From NCBI GenBank assembly GCA_003457065.1, contig DMJQ01000071.1, forward strand, positions 20,784 to 27,438: 6,655 bases of DNA, given 5' to 3'. Numbering within the stretch: the first letter of the stretch is position 1; each line of letters starts with the position of its first letter. The position numbers and the translations under genes are program-made. This stretch comes from Clostridiales bacterium. Lineage in GTDB: Bacteria; Bacillota; Clostridia; Tissierellales; Sedimentibacteraceae. The notes below the pieces were generated by a model that saw nothing but the letters and a program-made list of their open reading frames with translations, did no database searches and was not told the origin of the DNA. This document shows positions 1 through 6,336 of this stretch, piece by piece.

Positions 1-940
1 TGGACTGGTTTCCGTCGCACAGAGCATTTTCCGGGTCATTGTGCACTTCGATAAGCAAGCCGTCAGCTCCTGCTGCAACAGCGGCCAGAGCCAGCGGCTC
101 CACCATCCACCATCTTCCGGTTGCATGGCTTGGATCAACAATTACAGGCAGGAGGCTTAATTTTTTTATTGCGGGAACAGCGCTTAGATCCAATGTGTTC
201 CTTGTATAATTTTCAAATGTTCTGATACCCCGCTCGCACAGAATTACATTTTCGTTTCCGCCCAGCAGTATGTACTCGGCTGACATCAACAGTTCTTCTA
301 TGGTAGATGAGATGCCTCTCTTCAGCAATATTGGTTTACGGATTTTGCCGAGCTGCTTCAAAAGTTCGTAATTTTGCATATTACGGGCTCCGACCTGTAT
401 AATATCCACATTTTCAACATATTCATCAAGGTAGTCGGTAGACATTATTTCGGTTACTATGGGCAGACCGGTGTGTTTTTTGGCGTGCAGCAACAGTTCC
501 AGTCCTTCTTTTTTAAGTCCCTGAAAACTGTATGGAGATGTTCGCGGTTTAAAAGCACCGCCTCTTAAAAACTTTGCACCTGATTTTTTAACTTCCTCTG
601 CTATTGTCAATACCTGCTCTTTACTTTCCACGGAGCAGGGACCTGCCATTACGCATATTTCACTGCCGCCGATTGTCACGTCATTTACTTTGATTTTTGT
701 ATTGTCAGGATGAAACAGCCTATTTGCTTTTTTATATGGTTCCTGCACGAATATTACCTTGTCGATAGCTTTGTATGCTTCAAAAATCCCAGGGTCAATA
801 TTGCCGGTATCTCCGATTATGCCAAGAATATGATAATTCAATTCCTCGATATCGTTGACTTCAAATCCCATTTTATTAATTTTTTCTTTTATTATATTTA
901 TTTCCTTTATATCTGCATCTTTATTTAAAATTAATAACAT
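1..940 (-). CDS. aroF: 3-deoxy-7-phosphoheptulonate (DAHP) synthase, type Ibeta, 3' end cut by window edge
   Basis: Condenses phosphoenolpyruvate with erythrose 4-phosphate to DAHP, the committed cytosolic step of the shikimate pathway. I translated 313 codons from ATG 940-938. Residues 1-78 form a ferredoxin-like N-terminal domain, as in the Thermotoga maritima type, where it carries feedback control by aromatic amino acids. The (beta/alpha)8 barrel follows, with MAGPCSVE (98-105), RGGAFKPRTSPYSFQG (126-141), QVGARNMQN (182-190), LKRG (206-209), CERGIRTFE (235-243), VDPSHATG (268-275) and IEVHNDPENALCDG (297-310). Cys102, His272, Glu298 and Asp309 fall at the same numbers as the metal ligands I recall for the T. 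maritima enzyme. About 25 C-terminal residues should lie beyond base 1. GGGGGT at 950-945, 4 bases before the ATG, can pair with 16S rRNA through one G-U wobble and supports this start. The open frames on the opposite strand here are shadows. Identification is secure; control by Phe or Tyr is inferred from the N-terminal domain. Confidence 0.95.
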   Translation of the reverse strand, partial: MLLILNKDADIKEINIIKEKINKMGFEVNDIEELNYHILGIIGDTGNIDPGIFEAYKAIDKVIFVQEPYKKANRLFHPDNTKIKVNDVTIGGSEICVMAGPCSVESKEQVLTIAEEVKKSGAKFLRGGAFKPRTSPYSFQGLKKEGLELLLHAKKHTGLPIVTEIMSTDYLDEYVENVDIIQVGARNMQNYELLKQLGKIRKPILLKRGISSTIEELLMSAEYILLGGNENVILCERGIRTFENYTRNTLDLSAVPAIKKLSLLPVIVDPSHATGRWWMVEPLALAAVAAGADGLLIEVHNDPENALCDGNQS

Positions 941-969
941 AGAGACCCCCAATTATTTGTCATGATTAA

Positions 970-997
970 AATCTATCATAATATCACAGGATGTCAA
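970..997 (-). promoter_or_regulatory. Predicted sigma-A promoter of aroF
   Basis: On the minus strand a perfect -35 box TTGACA (997-992) is followed after 16 bases by TAGATT (975-970), a 4/6 match to TATAAT. Transcription would start near 963, giving a leader of only about 22 bases. That leaves no room for a T-box or other attenuator, so any aromatic amino acid control would be at the enzyme or by a repressor. The -10 box is the weak part of the call. Confidence 0.55.
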
Positions 998-1075
998 TAG
1001 TTTTTTCAAGGCGGCGGGTATATAAATCAATGGAATAACCGGTGTTTTATTTGTGCTGTATACGCAAATAATAGT

Positions 1076-1104
1076 TTGCAGAATCATTGGTGTTATGGTA
1101 TAAT
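1076..1104 (+). promoter_or_regulatory. Predicted extended -10 sigma-A promoter of the SLH-protein gene
   Basis: TTGCAG (1076-1081), a spacer of exactly 17 bases, then a consensus TATAAT (1099-1104). The -10 box is preceded by TG at 1096-1097, making it an extended -10 element. Transcription would begin near 1111, about 24 bases before the ATG at 1135. This makes any in-frame start upstream of the -10 box impossible on this transcript. Confidence 0.75.
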
Positions 1105-1124
1105 TTATTAAAATATGGATGGGT

Positions 1125-1130
1125 AGGAGG
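1125..1130 (+). promoter_or_regulatory. Ribosome binding site that fixes the SLH-protein start
   Basis: A perfect AGGAGG lies 4 bases before ATG 1135. It decides against the longer in-frame reading from TTG 1087, which would add 16 residues in front of an otherwise classic signal peptide and would begin upstream of the -10 box. Confidence 0.85.
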
Positions 1131-1134
1131 TATT

Positions 1135-2982
1135 ATGAAAAGTAGTAAATTAAACAAAATATTATTACTGACCATTGTTCTTTCGCTGATATTTACAATG
1201 ACTGCAGAAGCTGCTGCATTTACGGATATATCAAGCCACTGGGCTAAGAGCTATATAGAAAGGGTTGCGGATAAAGGTCTGGTTGCAGGATATAACGACA
1301 AGACATTTAAACCTGATAACAATGTGACAGTACTGGAATCACTGGTTATGTTATCAAGACTTTATGACATAGATGATGATTTAAGAGATGAAATTATAGA
1401 AAAGTATAAACCTGCTTTAGAAGGCATATCTAATAAAAAAGGTTATGAGTGGTCTTTTGATTATCTCCCGATAATAATTGAGCTGGGAGTTGTATCCGAA
1501 AACGGAATCAAGGACATGTTTGCCAAGAAGACTATTTTCCAGGATGCAACAAGAGAGGAAATAGCTGTTCTTCTTACAAAAGCCATGATTCTGGGAGAAG
1601 AAGCACAGAATTTAAAAGTATATACACTGCCTTTTACCGATGCGGAAAAAATTTCAACCGCAGCAAGGCCATACATATATGTGATGTATGATAAGGAAAT
1701 ACTTCAAGGTGACAGCAAGAAAAATATTAATCCTACAAATAAAATAACAAGGGCTGAAATTTCTACGGTTTTGGACAAGGCGTATAATTATATTGATAAA
1801 CATGATATATACCCTGAATTTGCCGATTATGTGCCGACTACAGTGGCAGAAGGAGTTATTACCAAGCTGGGAGACGAAAAAAATGAGTCATACATATATA
1901 TCGAAAATAAAGGCGAAGACGAAAAAAATGTAAAGATAAATAGTAAGACTGAAGTATATGTTAACGGAAAAATAAAGAAATTTTCCGATTTGAAGGAAGA
2001 TATGGTTGTGAAATGCAAGATCGATGAAAACAAATATGCGGTTAAAATCGAGGCAGACAGCAACAAGAAGGTTGTCAGAGGAACTGTTTATTATGTTGCT
2101 TATTCGGATCCGGCATCCATAACAATCTATAATAAAAAAGATGATAAAGTGAAATATGATGTTTCTTCCGACTTGAGTGTTTATCTTGACGGAAAGGAAA
2201 TTGCCATGAGGAATCTGGAAAAGAAGGATGAAGTTACATTGCTTCTGAATAAGGATAAAGTTTATCAGGTTAATTCCGTAAGCAGGATTAAAGATTATGA
2301 GGGAGAAATAACTTCCATTGATTATTCTTCTTATCCCATAAAGGTTTCAATCAAGACAAAGGACGGAATTGTCAAGACATTTGAATTTGACAGCAATGTT
2401 GAAGTGACAAGAAATGAAAAGGAGTCAAGCTTCGACAGGGTAAGAGCCGGAGACGAGGCTAAAATTACAACAGAATATAATAAAATGATTAAAATAAACA
2501 CCGTTGCCAAAGAAGCTGAAATGAGCGGTACAATCAATGAAATACTGATCGGACCGGTAAATAAGATTAAAATAGCGGATAAGAACGGAGAGGTTAAACA
2601 ATATAACATAAGCAGCAATGCCGTAGTAATAATAGGAAACAAAAATGCATCAATTAATGATTTGCGCGTTGGCTACAACGTCAATATCAATACATCCGGT
2701 GACGAAATAGTTACAATTGAATCTTCTGAAATTCAGGCGGCAATTAATTTTACCGGAAAGGTAATTTTTATAAATAAAGACGATAAGATTTTAATGATGC
2801 AGAGCACAAACAGAAGCGGTCAGTCAGAGCTGGTTTATTTAAAAATCACAAACAGCACAAAGATTTTCAACATATCAGGCGATACTAAGTATATAAAAGA
2901 TATAGAAGAAGGTCAGAGCGTATTAAGCACCGCTATTTCTCAAGGCGGAGAATATGTAGCTGTAAGCATAATGATCCAGTAG
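1135..2982 (+). CDS. Secreted SLH-domain protein with five C-terminal beta-rich repeats
   Basis: A 615-residue exported protein, probably held non-covalently on the cell wall. Residues 1-28 are a signal peptide: basic start (KSSKLNK), hydrophobic core (9-22) and a cleavage site near AEA/A at 26-27. Three SLH modules follow: about 29-76 (begins FTDISSHWA), 103-152 and 166-220. In known SLH proteins these bind pyruvylated secondary wall polymer through a TRAE-type motif. Modules 2 and 3 keep it (TREE 139-142, TRAE 205-208), but module 1 has TVLE (65-68) and lacks the arginine. Residues 239-615 hold five divergent repeats, annotated separately. There is a single cysteine (294), no catalytic motif that I recognise and no sorting signal. 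The gene has its own promoter and terminator, so it is probably monocistronic. SLH anchoring is secure; the role of the repeat region is unknown. It could be an S-layer component, a spacer or a ligand-binding surface protein. Confidence 0.93.
   Translation: MKSSKLNKILLLTIVLSLIFTMTAEAAAFTDISSHWAKSYIERVADKGLVAGYNDKTFKPDNNVTVLESLVMLSRLYDIDDDLRDEIIEKYKPALEGISNKKGYEWSFDYLPIIIELGVVSENGIKDMFAKKTIFQDATREEIAVLLTKAMILGEEAQNLKVYTLPFTDAEKISTAARPYIYVMYDKEILQGDSKKNINPTNKITRAEISTVLDKAYNYIDKHDIYPEFADYVPTTVAEGVITKLGDEKNESYIYIENKGEDEKNVKINSKTEVYVNGKIKKFSDLKEDMVVKCKIDENKYAVKIEADSNKKVVRGTVYYVAYSDPASITIYNKKDDKVKYDVSSDLSVYLDGKEIAMRNLEKKDEVTLLLNKDKVYQVNSVSRIKDYEGEITSIDYSSYPIKVSIKTKDGIVKTFEFDSNVEVTRNEKESSFDRVRAGDEAKITTEYNKMIKINTVAKEAEMSGTINEILIGPVNKIKIADKNGEVKQYNISSNAVVIIGNKNASINDLRVGYNVNINTSGDEIVTIESSEIQAAINFTGKVIFINKDDKILMMQSTNRSGQSELVYLKITNSTKIFNISGDTKYIKDIEEGQSVLSTAISQGGEYVAVSIMIQ
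1849..2979 (+). repeat. Five divergent tandem protein repeats (about 70 residues each) in the SLH protein
   Basis: By eye, residues 239-307, 315-383, 389-459, 464-531 and 539-615 share one pattern. Each begins with G-x-[IV] (EGVIT, RGTVY, EGEIT, SGTIN, TGKVI), then alternating hydrophobic strand residues and a basic or acidic turn. A strand ending in N/D-S-x follows, with a V-x-V or V-x-I strand after it in most copies. Then comes an aromatic or hydrophobic residue with a DL or similar motif and often a GD-type turn (SDLKEDM, RNLEKKDE, DRVRAGDE, NDLRVGYN, KDIEEGQS), and a closing V-x-x-I strand. This resembles small beta-barrel modules such as the DUF5666 type seen after SLH domains in clostridial proteins, but I cannot confirm the family. 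The copies have diverged enough that no DNA-level repeat is visible. Confidence 0.7.
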
Positions 2983-2990
2983 TATATAAC

Positions 2991-3017
2991 AAAAAGCATC
3001 TTTTAAGATGCTTTTTT
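2991..3017 (+). terminator. Rho-independent terminator after the SLH-protein gene
   Basis: It begins 8 bases after the TAG stop. The arms AAAAAGCATCTT (2991-3002) and AAGATGCTTTTT (3005-3016) are complementary, with the central TT and flanking A-T pairs opening as the loop. The GCATC/GATGC core is followed by six T residues (3012-3017). The stem is A-T rich, so some read-through into the lipoprotein gene is possible. Confidence 0.8.
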
Positions 3018-3075
3018 GCTGATTACTTTAACTTATATATGAACTTCAGGTTCTAAATAATGAGGAGATGATTGT

Positions 3076-4047
3076 ATGAGAAAGACTTTAAAAATTTTAT
3101 CGATGACAATTGTATATGCATTTGTTTTATCCGGCTGCACTATGCTTCCGGCATCACAGGAAACTGGAATAGGACCTGAGGAATATGCAGAAGTCAGAAA
3201 CACGGAAAAGACAAAAAAAGAAAATGAAAGCTTGGCTGAAGAACGTGATAATCTGAAAAGCCAGTTGGAGAAGATGGAAAAGGATTATCTGGAGGTTGCC
3301 AAAAATAATGAAACAATGACCTCCAAACTTGAAGAAGCGGAAATGAAATTAAATATTCTTGAAAGCGACGGCATTCCAAGGTTTAATTCTGAAAAAAACG
3401 ACAAGAATAGTATTGTGGCTTATTTGAACAACAATAAAAATATATTGGAAAAAAGCTTAAGAGGAATAGAAATGGTGGACAGTCCCGATGAAAGCAGCGT
3501 ATTGTTTTATACCACAGGATACGGTGATAATTTTAATCAGCTGTTTGTCTGGAGTGCAGGAGAAAGCGAGCCTGTGTTAATAGACGGCGCTGCGTTTGAA
3601 AAGGCCGGAAGCCTTAATTGGATAAATAATAAATATATGCTCATTGATACCGGCAATGACGGTGGATATAAAATACTGGATAAAGACAGCAAGAACATCA
3701 TCGGAACCTTTTATTCAAAACAAGATGTATATTTAATTCCGGAAACAGCAACTTTTATACTACAGAAGCCGGATACGGGCGTATTTGTTCTTTATGATTT
3801 CATAAGTTTAAAGGAACAGGAAATTGATTTGGATTATAAAAACAAATATACAAGTTTTGAAACAGATGAAGAAAACAATAAGATTATATTTACGGGTATT
3901 TATACTGATGAATATGATACTTCCTATTCTGTTGAAGCCGTAATGAATATAGAAAAAATGAAAGAAAAATACAATGTTGTTACTTTGGAAAAGGCAATTG
4001 AGATGAAAGAAAATAACGGTTCAAATAGTACCGAGGGAGTGGCATAA
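3076..4047 (+). CDS. Putative lipoprotein with coiled coil and beta-rich C-terminal domain, function unknown
   Basis: A 323-residue protein that I cannot assign to a named family. Residues 1-21 form a lipoprotein signal: MRK, a hydrophobic core, then the lipobox LSGC (18-21), so Cys21 should be lipidated and the mature protein anchored on the outer face of the membrane. Residues 45-97 are a highly charged K/E-rich stretch with heptad-like spacing of L, M and V, a likely coiled coil. Residues 138-295 alternate short hydrophobic strands with polar turns (VLFYTTGYGDN, KYMLIDTGNDGGYKIL, FILQKPDTGVFVLYDF, KIIFTGIYTDEYD), suggesting three or four blade-like sheets of a small propeller-type fold; this is inference. 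The tail (311-323) is polar. The start is set by GAGGAG (3062-3067), 8 bases before the ATG. I see no convincing promoter between 3018 and 3061, so transcription may come partly from read-through. The flavoprotein gene follows after 32 bases with no terminator between, suggesting an operon. Confidence 0.88.
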   Translation: MRKTLKILSMTIVYAFVLSGCTMLPASQETGIGPEEYAEVRNTEKTKKENESLAEERDNLKSQLEKMEKDYLEVAKNNETMTSKLEEAEMKLNILESDGIPRFNSEKNDKNSIVAYLNNNKNILEKSLRGIEMVDSPDESSVLFYTTGYGDNFNQLFVWSAGESEPVLIDGAAFEKAGSLNWINNKYMLIDTGNDGGYKILDKDSKNIIGTFYSKQDVYLIPETATFILQKPDTGVFVLYDFISLKEQEIDLDYKNKYTSFETDEENNKIIFTGIYTDEYDTSYSVEAVMNIEKMKEKYNVVTLEKAIEMKENNGSNSTEGVA

Positions 4048-4067
4048 ACAACGGTAAGTTGAAACAT

Positions 4068-4075
4068 AAGGAAGG
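4068..4075 (+). promoter_or_regulatory. Ribosome binding site that fixes the flavoprotein start
   Basis: AAGGAAGG ends 4 bases before ATG 4080. The in-frame TTG at 4059 would add seven residues ahead of the dinucleotide-binding strand and has no comparable site, so ATG 4080 is preferred. Confidence 0.75.
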
Positions 4076-4079
4076 TATA

Positions 4080-5300
4080 ATGAAATATGATGTTGTAATA
4101 ATCGGCGCAGGACCTGCAGGGTTGTTCAGCGCTTTATCTCTTAACAATAAAAAAGTTCTGCTTATTGAGAAAAATAATAATCCCGGAAAAAAGCTGCTCA
4201 TTTCAGGTGCCGGCCAGTGCAATTATACAAACAACTGCAGTATGAGCAAATTTCTAAAAAAATACGGAGACAAGGGCAGATTTTTAAAAGCTGCCCTTTA
4301 TAACTTTACAAATAAGGACGCAATGAATTTTTTCAGGGAAAATGGACTGGAAAGCCTAATAAGGGAAGATGCCAAGGTATTTCCGATAACTCTCAGTGCT
4401 TCCGACATATTAAACGTGCTTGTGAGAAGCTGCAAGGAAAAAGGTGTTGAAATCATATATTGGGAAGCCGCAAAGCAGGTAACTTACGATGATGCTAACG
4501 ATATGTTTTTAATTAAGACTGCAATATCAACATATGCGGCATCAAATCTCATAATTGCCGCAGGGGGCATGACGTATACGAAAACAGGCTCAACAGGAGA
4601 CGGATATGCGTTGGCAGAAAGTTTTGGCCACAAAATTGTTGAACCTAAAGAAGCGCTCACACCTGTTTATGCGAAAAACTACAGTTTTAAAGAATTATCG
4701 GGGATTTCTTTTGAAGATATTCAAGTTTCACTGTGGAGAGAAAATAAAAAAATAACAGAATTCAGCGGTGATTTCCTGTTCACGCATGTGAACATATCGG
4801 GACCGGTTATTTTAAACAATTCCAGGTACTTTGAGAAGGGCGATATTTTAACAGTAAATTTCACATCATTTAAAAATGCCGAAGAGTTTAAAAAATATTT
4901 CGATGATTTAATAATAAGCTCCGGCAAATTAAATGTAAAAACAGTGCTGAAACAGCTGGTGCTGCCTAAGCGCTTCGTTGAAAAAATTATGGAACTTTCC
5001 CATGTCAGTGAAGATTCCACCTGCAGTATGCTGGACAAAAATAAAAGAAAGAATTTATGTGAGCTGATTTCAAACCATCCGTTCAGGGTTGAAAGGCTGG
5101 GCAGTGCCAACATTGCCATGGTAACCAGAGGCGGTGTTGCAACAGAGGAAATAAATTTTAAATCAATGGAATCAAAGATAGTTCCTCATCTGTATTTTGC
5201 CGGTGAAGTTATTGATTATGACGGCGATACGGGAGGATTTAACATACAGGCTGCATTTTCAACCGGAAGACTTGCAGCGGACAGCATAAATAAGCAATAA
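4080..5300 (+). CDS. HI0933-family FAD-dependent oxidoreductase (BaiN/YhiN-like flavoprotein)
   Basis: A 406-residue cytosolic flavoprotein of the HI0933-like family (TIGR00275 type), of normal length. The N-terminal Rossmann fold begins YDVVIIGAGPAG (3-14), with the GxGxxG loop at 9-14 and Glu30 at the end of the second strand placed to bind the FAD ribose. Family signatures follow: GKKLLISGAGQCNYTN (36-51), AAGGMTYTKTGSTGDGYALA (160-179), FTHVNISGPVIL (234-245), TRGGV (349-353) and LYFAGEVIDYDGDTGGFN (371-388), then AAFSTGRLA (391-399). The last block closes the FAD site. The substrate is not known from sequence. Relatives are often labelled aminoacetone oxidase family or BaiN, the latter after a proposed bile-acid reductase of Clostridium scindens. 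There is no bile-acid gene cluster here, so that role should not be carried over. The gene follows the lipoprotein gene by 32 bases and ends in the shared terminator. Confidence 0.93.
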   Translation: MKYDVVIIGAGPAGLFSALSLNNKKVLLIEKNNNPGKKLLISGAGQCNYTNNCSMSKFLKKYGDKGRFLKAALYNFTNKDAMNFFRENGLESLIREDAKVFPITLSASDILNVLVRSCKEKGVEIIYWEAAKQVTYDDANDMFLIKTAISTYAASNLIIAAGGMTYTKTGSTGDGYALAESFGHKIVEPKEALTPVYAKNYSFKELSGISFEDIQVSLWRENKKITEFSGDFLFTHVNISGPVILNNSRYFEKGDILTVNFTSFKNAEEFKKYFDDLIISSGKLNVKTVLKQLVLPKRFVEKIMELSHVSEDSTCSMLDKNKRKNLCELISNHPFRVERLGSANIAMVTRGGVATEEINFKSMESKIVPHLYFAGEVIDYDGDTGGFNIQAAFSTGRLAADSINKQ

Positions 5301-5324
5301 AAAAACCACCGAACGGTGGTTTTT
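5301..5324. terminator. Bidirectional terminator between the flavoprotein gene and folT
   Basis: The arms AAAAACCACCG (5301-5311) and CGGTGGTTTTT (5314-5324) are perfectly complementary around a central AA. With a GAAC loop the stem core is ACCACC/GGTGGT. It starts directly after the TAA of the plus-strand flavoprotein gene and ends 4 bases from the folT stop. The plus strand has a T5 run (5320-5324) then GATTTT, and the minus strand has a T7 run (5305-5299), so it can serve both convergent genes. Confidence 0.9.
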
Positions 5325-5328
5325 GATT

Positions 5329-6075
5329 TTATAGTTTAAATCTTCCTTTTACAGCGTTCAATACTGCCGCTATGATTATTGAATACAATGGTATCATAAA
5401 GAAATTACTCAGAATTCTTGCGGGAAGGAAAATAATGAATCCCTTTCCGTACAGAATTGACAGAAAGTAAGTGTTTAATATAATGGATGTTACAAGTTGT
5501 GTTGAACTTACCGTAAAGACGATTTTATTCATATTGAAATTGCTGTTGGATGAAGTTATTTTAATCGGAATAATTAAATATATGGCTACAAGTGTAAAAA
5601 ATCCGATTATATAAACAGGATTCAACGGCTTACCGTCATACATAATGACTTTGTCAAAAGTCAGCAGACCGTTATAAATAAACACCGACACAAAACCAAC
5701 AGACAATAAAGAAATGAATATCGTATTAAGAAGATTGTAATTGATATCTTTCTTTATATGTTTATAAATCAGTCCCGGAATAAACCCGCTCAAAGCGCTC
5801 ACCAGCGTAAATCCGGGAAAAAACGGACCGCCGGGTTTAACCATGAAATTGATGAGATCGGCAGCAGAACCGGCTATAAAGCCTGTCGCAGGTCCCAATA
5901 TTATCCCTGAAAGCATCAGGGGTATTGAAGCGAAATTTATACGCAACGCAGGTATACCTGCCAATGGTATATAAATTTCAAAAACAACTTTTAAAACCAG
6001 GCTCATGGCAATAAACAGCCCGGCCCTCACAATAGTCAGTGATGTAAATTTTTGTGAATCAGTATTACTTCTCAT
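5329..6075 (-). CDS. folT: Folate ECF transporter S component FolT
   Basis: A 248-residue integral membrane protein: the folate-binding subunit of an energy-coupling factor importer, which works with the EcfA/EcfA'/EcfT module (not in this window). About six or seven hydrophobic segments are visible (roughly 14-36, 48-75, 88-104, 115-135, 153-171, 188-209 and 224-243). Family features are PALRINFASIPL (42-53), GPATG (61-65), AADLI (71-75), the loop PGGPFFPGFTL (81-91) and LPARILSNFFMIPL (217-230), matching the pattern I know for FolT proteins. The THF riboswitch just upstream independently supports folate as substrate. ATG 6075-6073 is chosen because AAAGGAGG (6087-6080) sits 4 bases before it. 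An in-frame TTG at 6096-6094 with its own GCGGAGG (6108-6102) could give a form seven residues longer. The reading that starts as far up as 6141 runs into the leader and is unlikely. Confidence 0.93.
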   Translation of the reverse strand: MRSNTDSQKFTSLTIVRAGLFIAMSLVLKVVFEIYIPLAGIPALRINFASIPLMLSGIILGPATGFIAGSAADLINFMVKPGGPFFPGFTLVSALSGFIPGLIYKHIKKDINYNLLNTIFISLLSVGFVSVFIYNGLLTFDKVIMYDGKPLNPVYIIGFFTLVAIYLIIPIKITSSNSNFNMNKIVFTVSSTQLVTSIILNTYFLSILYGKGFIIFLPARILSNFFMIPLYSIIIAAVLNAVKGRFKL

Positions 6076-6076
6076 A

Positions 6077-6124
6077 TATCCTCCTTTATTGAGCAATAAT
6101 ACCTCCGCACAATATAGGAGAATA
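6077..6124 (-). promoter_or_regulatory. Hairpin that sequesters the folT ribosome binding site (riboswitch expression platform)
   Basis: On the minus strand TATTCTCCTATATTG (6124-6110) can pair with CAATAAAGGAGGATA (6091-6077). Of 15 positions 14 pair (one T-G wobble, one A-A mismatch), closing an 18-base loop. The whole AAAGGAGG of folT is inside the stem, so translation should be blocked when it forms. A competing hairpin is possible just upstream: GAGAAT (6139-6134) with ATTCTC (6123-6118), which would occupy part of the anti-RBS strand and free the RBS. The pairing is seen in the sequence; the switching logic is inferred. Confidence 0.7.
6102..6108 (-). promoter_or_regulatory. Second ribosome-binding-site-like sequence in the folT leader
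   Basis: GCGGAGG (6108-6102) lies in the loop of the RBS-sequestering hairpin, 5 bases before an in-frame TTG (6096-6094). It could start a FolT form with seven extra residues. It is also complementary over 7 bases (one T-G wobble) to CTTCCGC (6153-6147) at the 3' end of the THF aptamer, so its role may be RNA pairing rather than initiation. Confidence 0.4.
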
Positions 6125-6143
6125 ATTGTATAGATTCTCAAAT

Positions 6144-6234
6144 ACAGCGGAAGCGATAAGATACCGCAGACATAGTCTTTCGTTCAAGGGCTACATCCCA
6201 TCCCTTAACACTTGACGCATCTCATCTACTCTGT
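6144..6234 (-). promoter_or_regulatory. Tetrahydrofolate (THF) riboswitch aptamer
   Basis: The minus strand matches the folT-motif THF riboswitch in sequence and architecture. Conserved-looking blocks are AGAGTAGATGA near the 5' end (6232-6222), GGGATGGGATGTAG (6204-6191), GAACGAA (6185-6179) and GCGGTATCTTATCGCTTCCGC (6167-6147). Pairings I can draw: P1 ACAG (6234-6231) with CTGT (6147-6144), extendable through AA/TT with one bulged A. P2 is GATGAGAT (6226-6219) with ATCTTATC (6162-6155). P3 is TTAAGGG (6208-6202) with CCCTTGA (6190-6184). A small hairpin AGAC/GTCT spans 6178-6168. GGGA in the P3 loop (6199-6196) can pair with TTCC (6152-6149), as expected for the long-range pseudoknot of this class. 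It is 91 bases long and starts about 8 bases after the predicted transcription start. It sits directly upstream of folT, the usual target. THF binding is expected to lower folT translation. Confidence 0.92.
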
Positions 6235-6248
6235 TTAATATGTCTAAA

Positions 6249-6277
6249 ATCATAGCACTTATTTTCAGATTTGTCGA
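6249..6277 (-). promoter_or_regulatory. Predicted sigma-A promoter of the THF riboswitch-folT transcript
   Basis: On the minus strand TCGACA (6277-6272), a 17-base spacer, then TATGAT (6254-6249), with TGC directly before the -10 box (extended -10). Both hexamers are 5/6 matches. The start would be near 6242, a few bases before P1 of the riboswitch, which is a good independent fit. Confidence 0.75.
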
Positions 6278-6336
6278 TACCTTTTTTGTAAATATTTGTA
6301 TGAGCGGGATTTAATTAATAACCGGCAGGCTGTATT

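Noticed and set aside
374..928. Plus-strand open frames at 374-568 and 710-928
   Set aside because: Both lie wholly antisense to aroF, which has clear family motifs on the minus strand. Neither has a ribosome binding site or a recognisable product.
1048..1066. Imperfect inverted repeat TTGTG...CGCAA between the divergent promoters
   Set aside because: Only four of five arm positions match and it is not centred on either promoter, so it is too weak to call an operator.
1087..1134. Upstream in-frame TTG start for the SLH protein
   Set aside because: It lies upstream of the -10 box, lacks a ribosome binding site and would spoil the signal peptide; ATG 1135 has AGGAGG.
1461..2642. Minus-strand open frames inside the SLH-protein gene (1461-1676, 1827-2066, 2331-2642)
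   Set aside because: They are reverse-frame shadows of a well supported gene, with low-complexity hydrophobic translations and no start signals.
4721..5119. Minus-strand open frame of 132 codons inside the flavoprotein gene
   Set aside because: The plus strand encodes conserved HI0933-family blocks across this span. The reverse frame has no family resemblance and no ribosome binding site.
6076..6141. FolT extension starting at 6141
   Set aside because: It would translate through the riboswitch expression platform from a TTG with no ribosome binding site. Its extra residues come from RNA-structural sequence.
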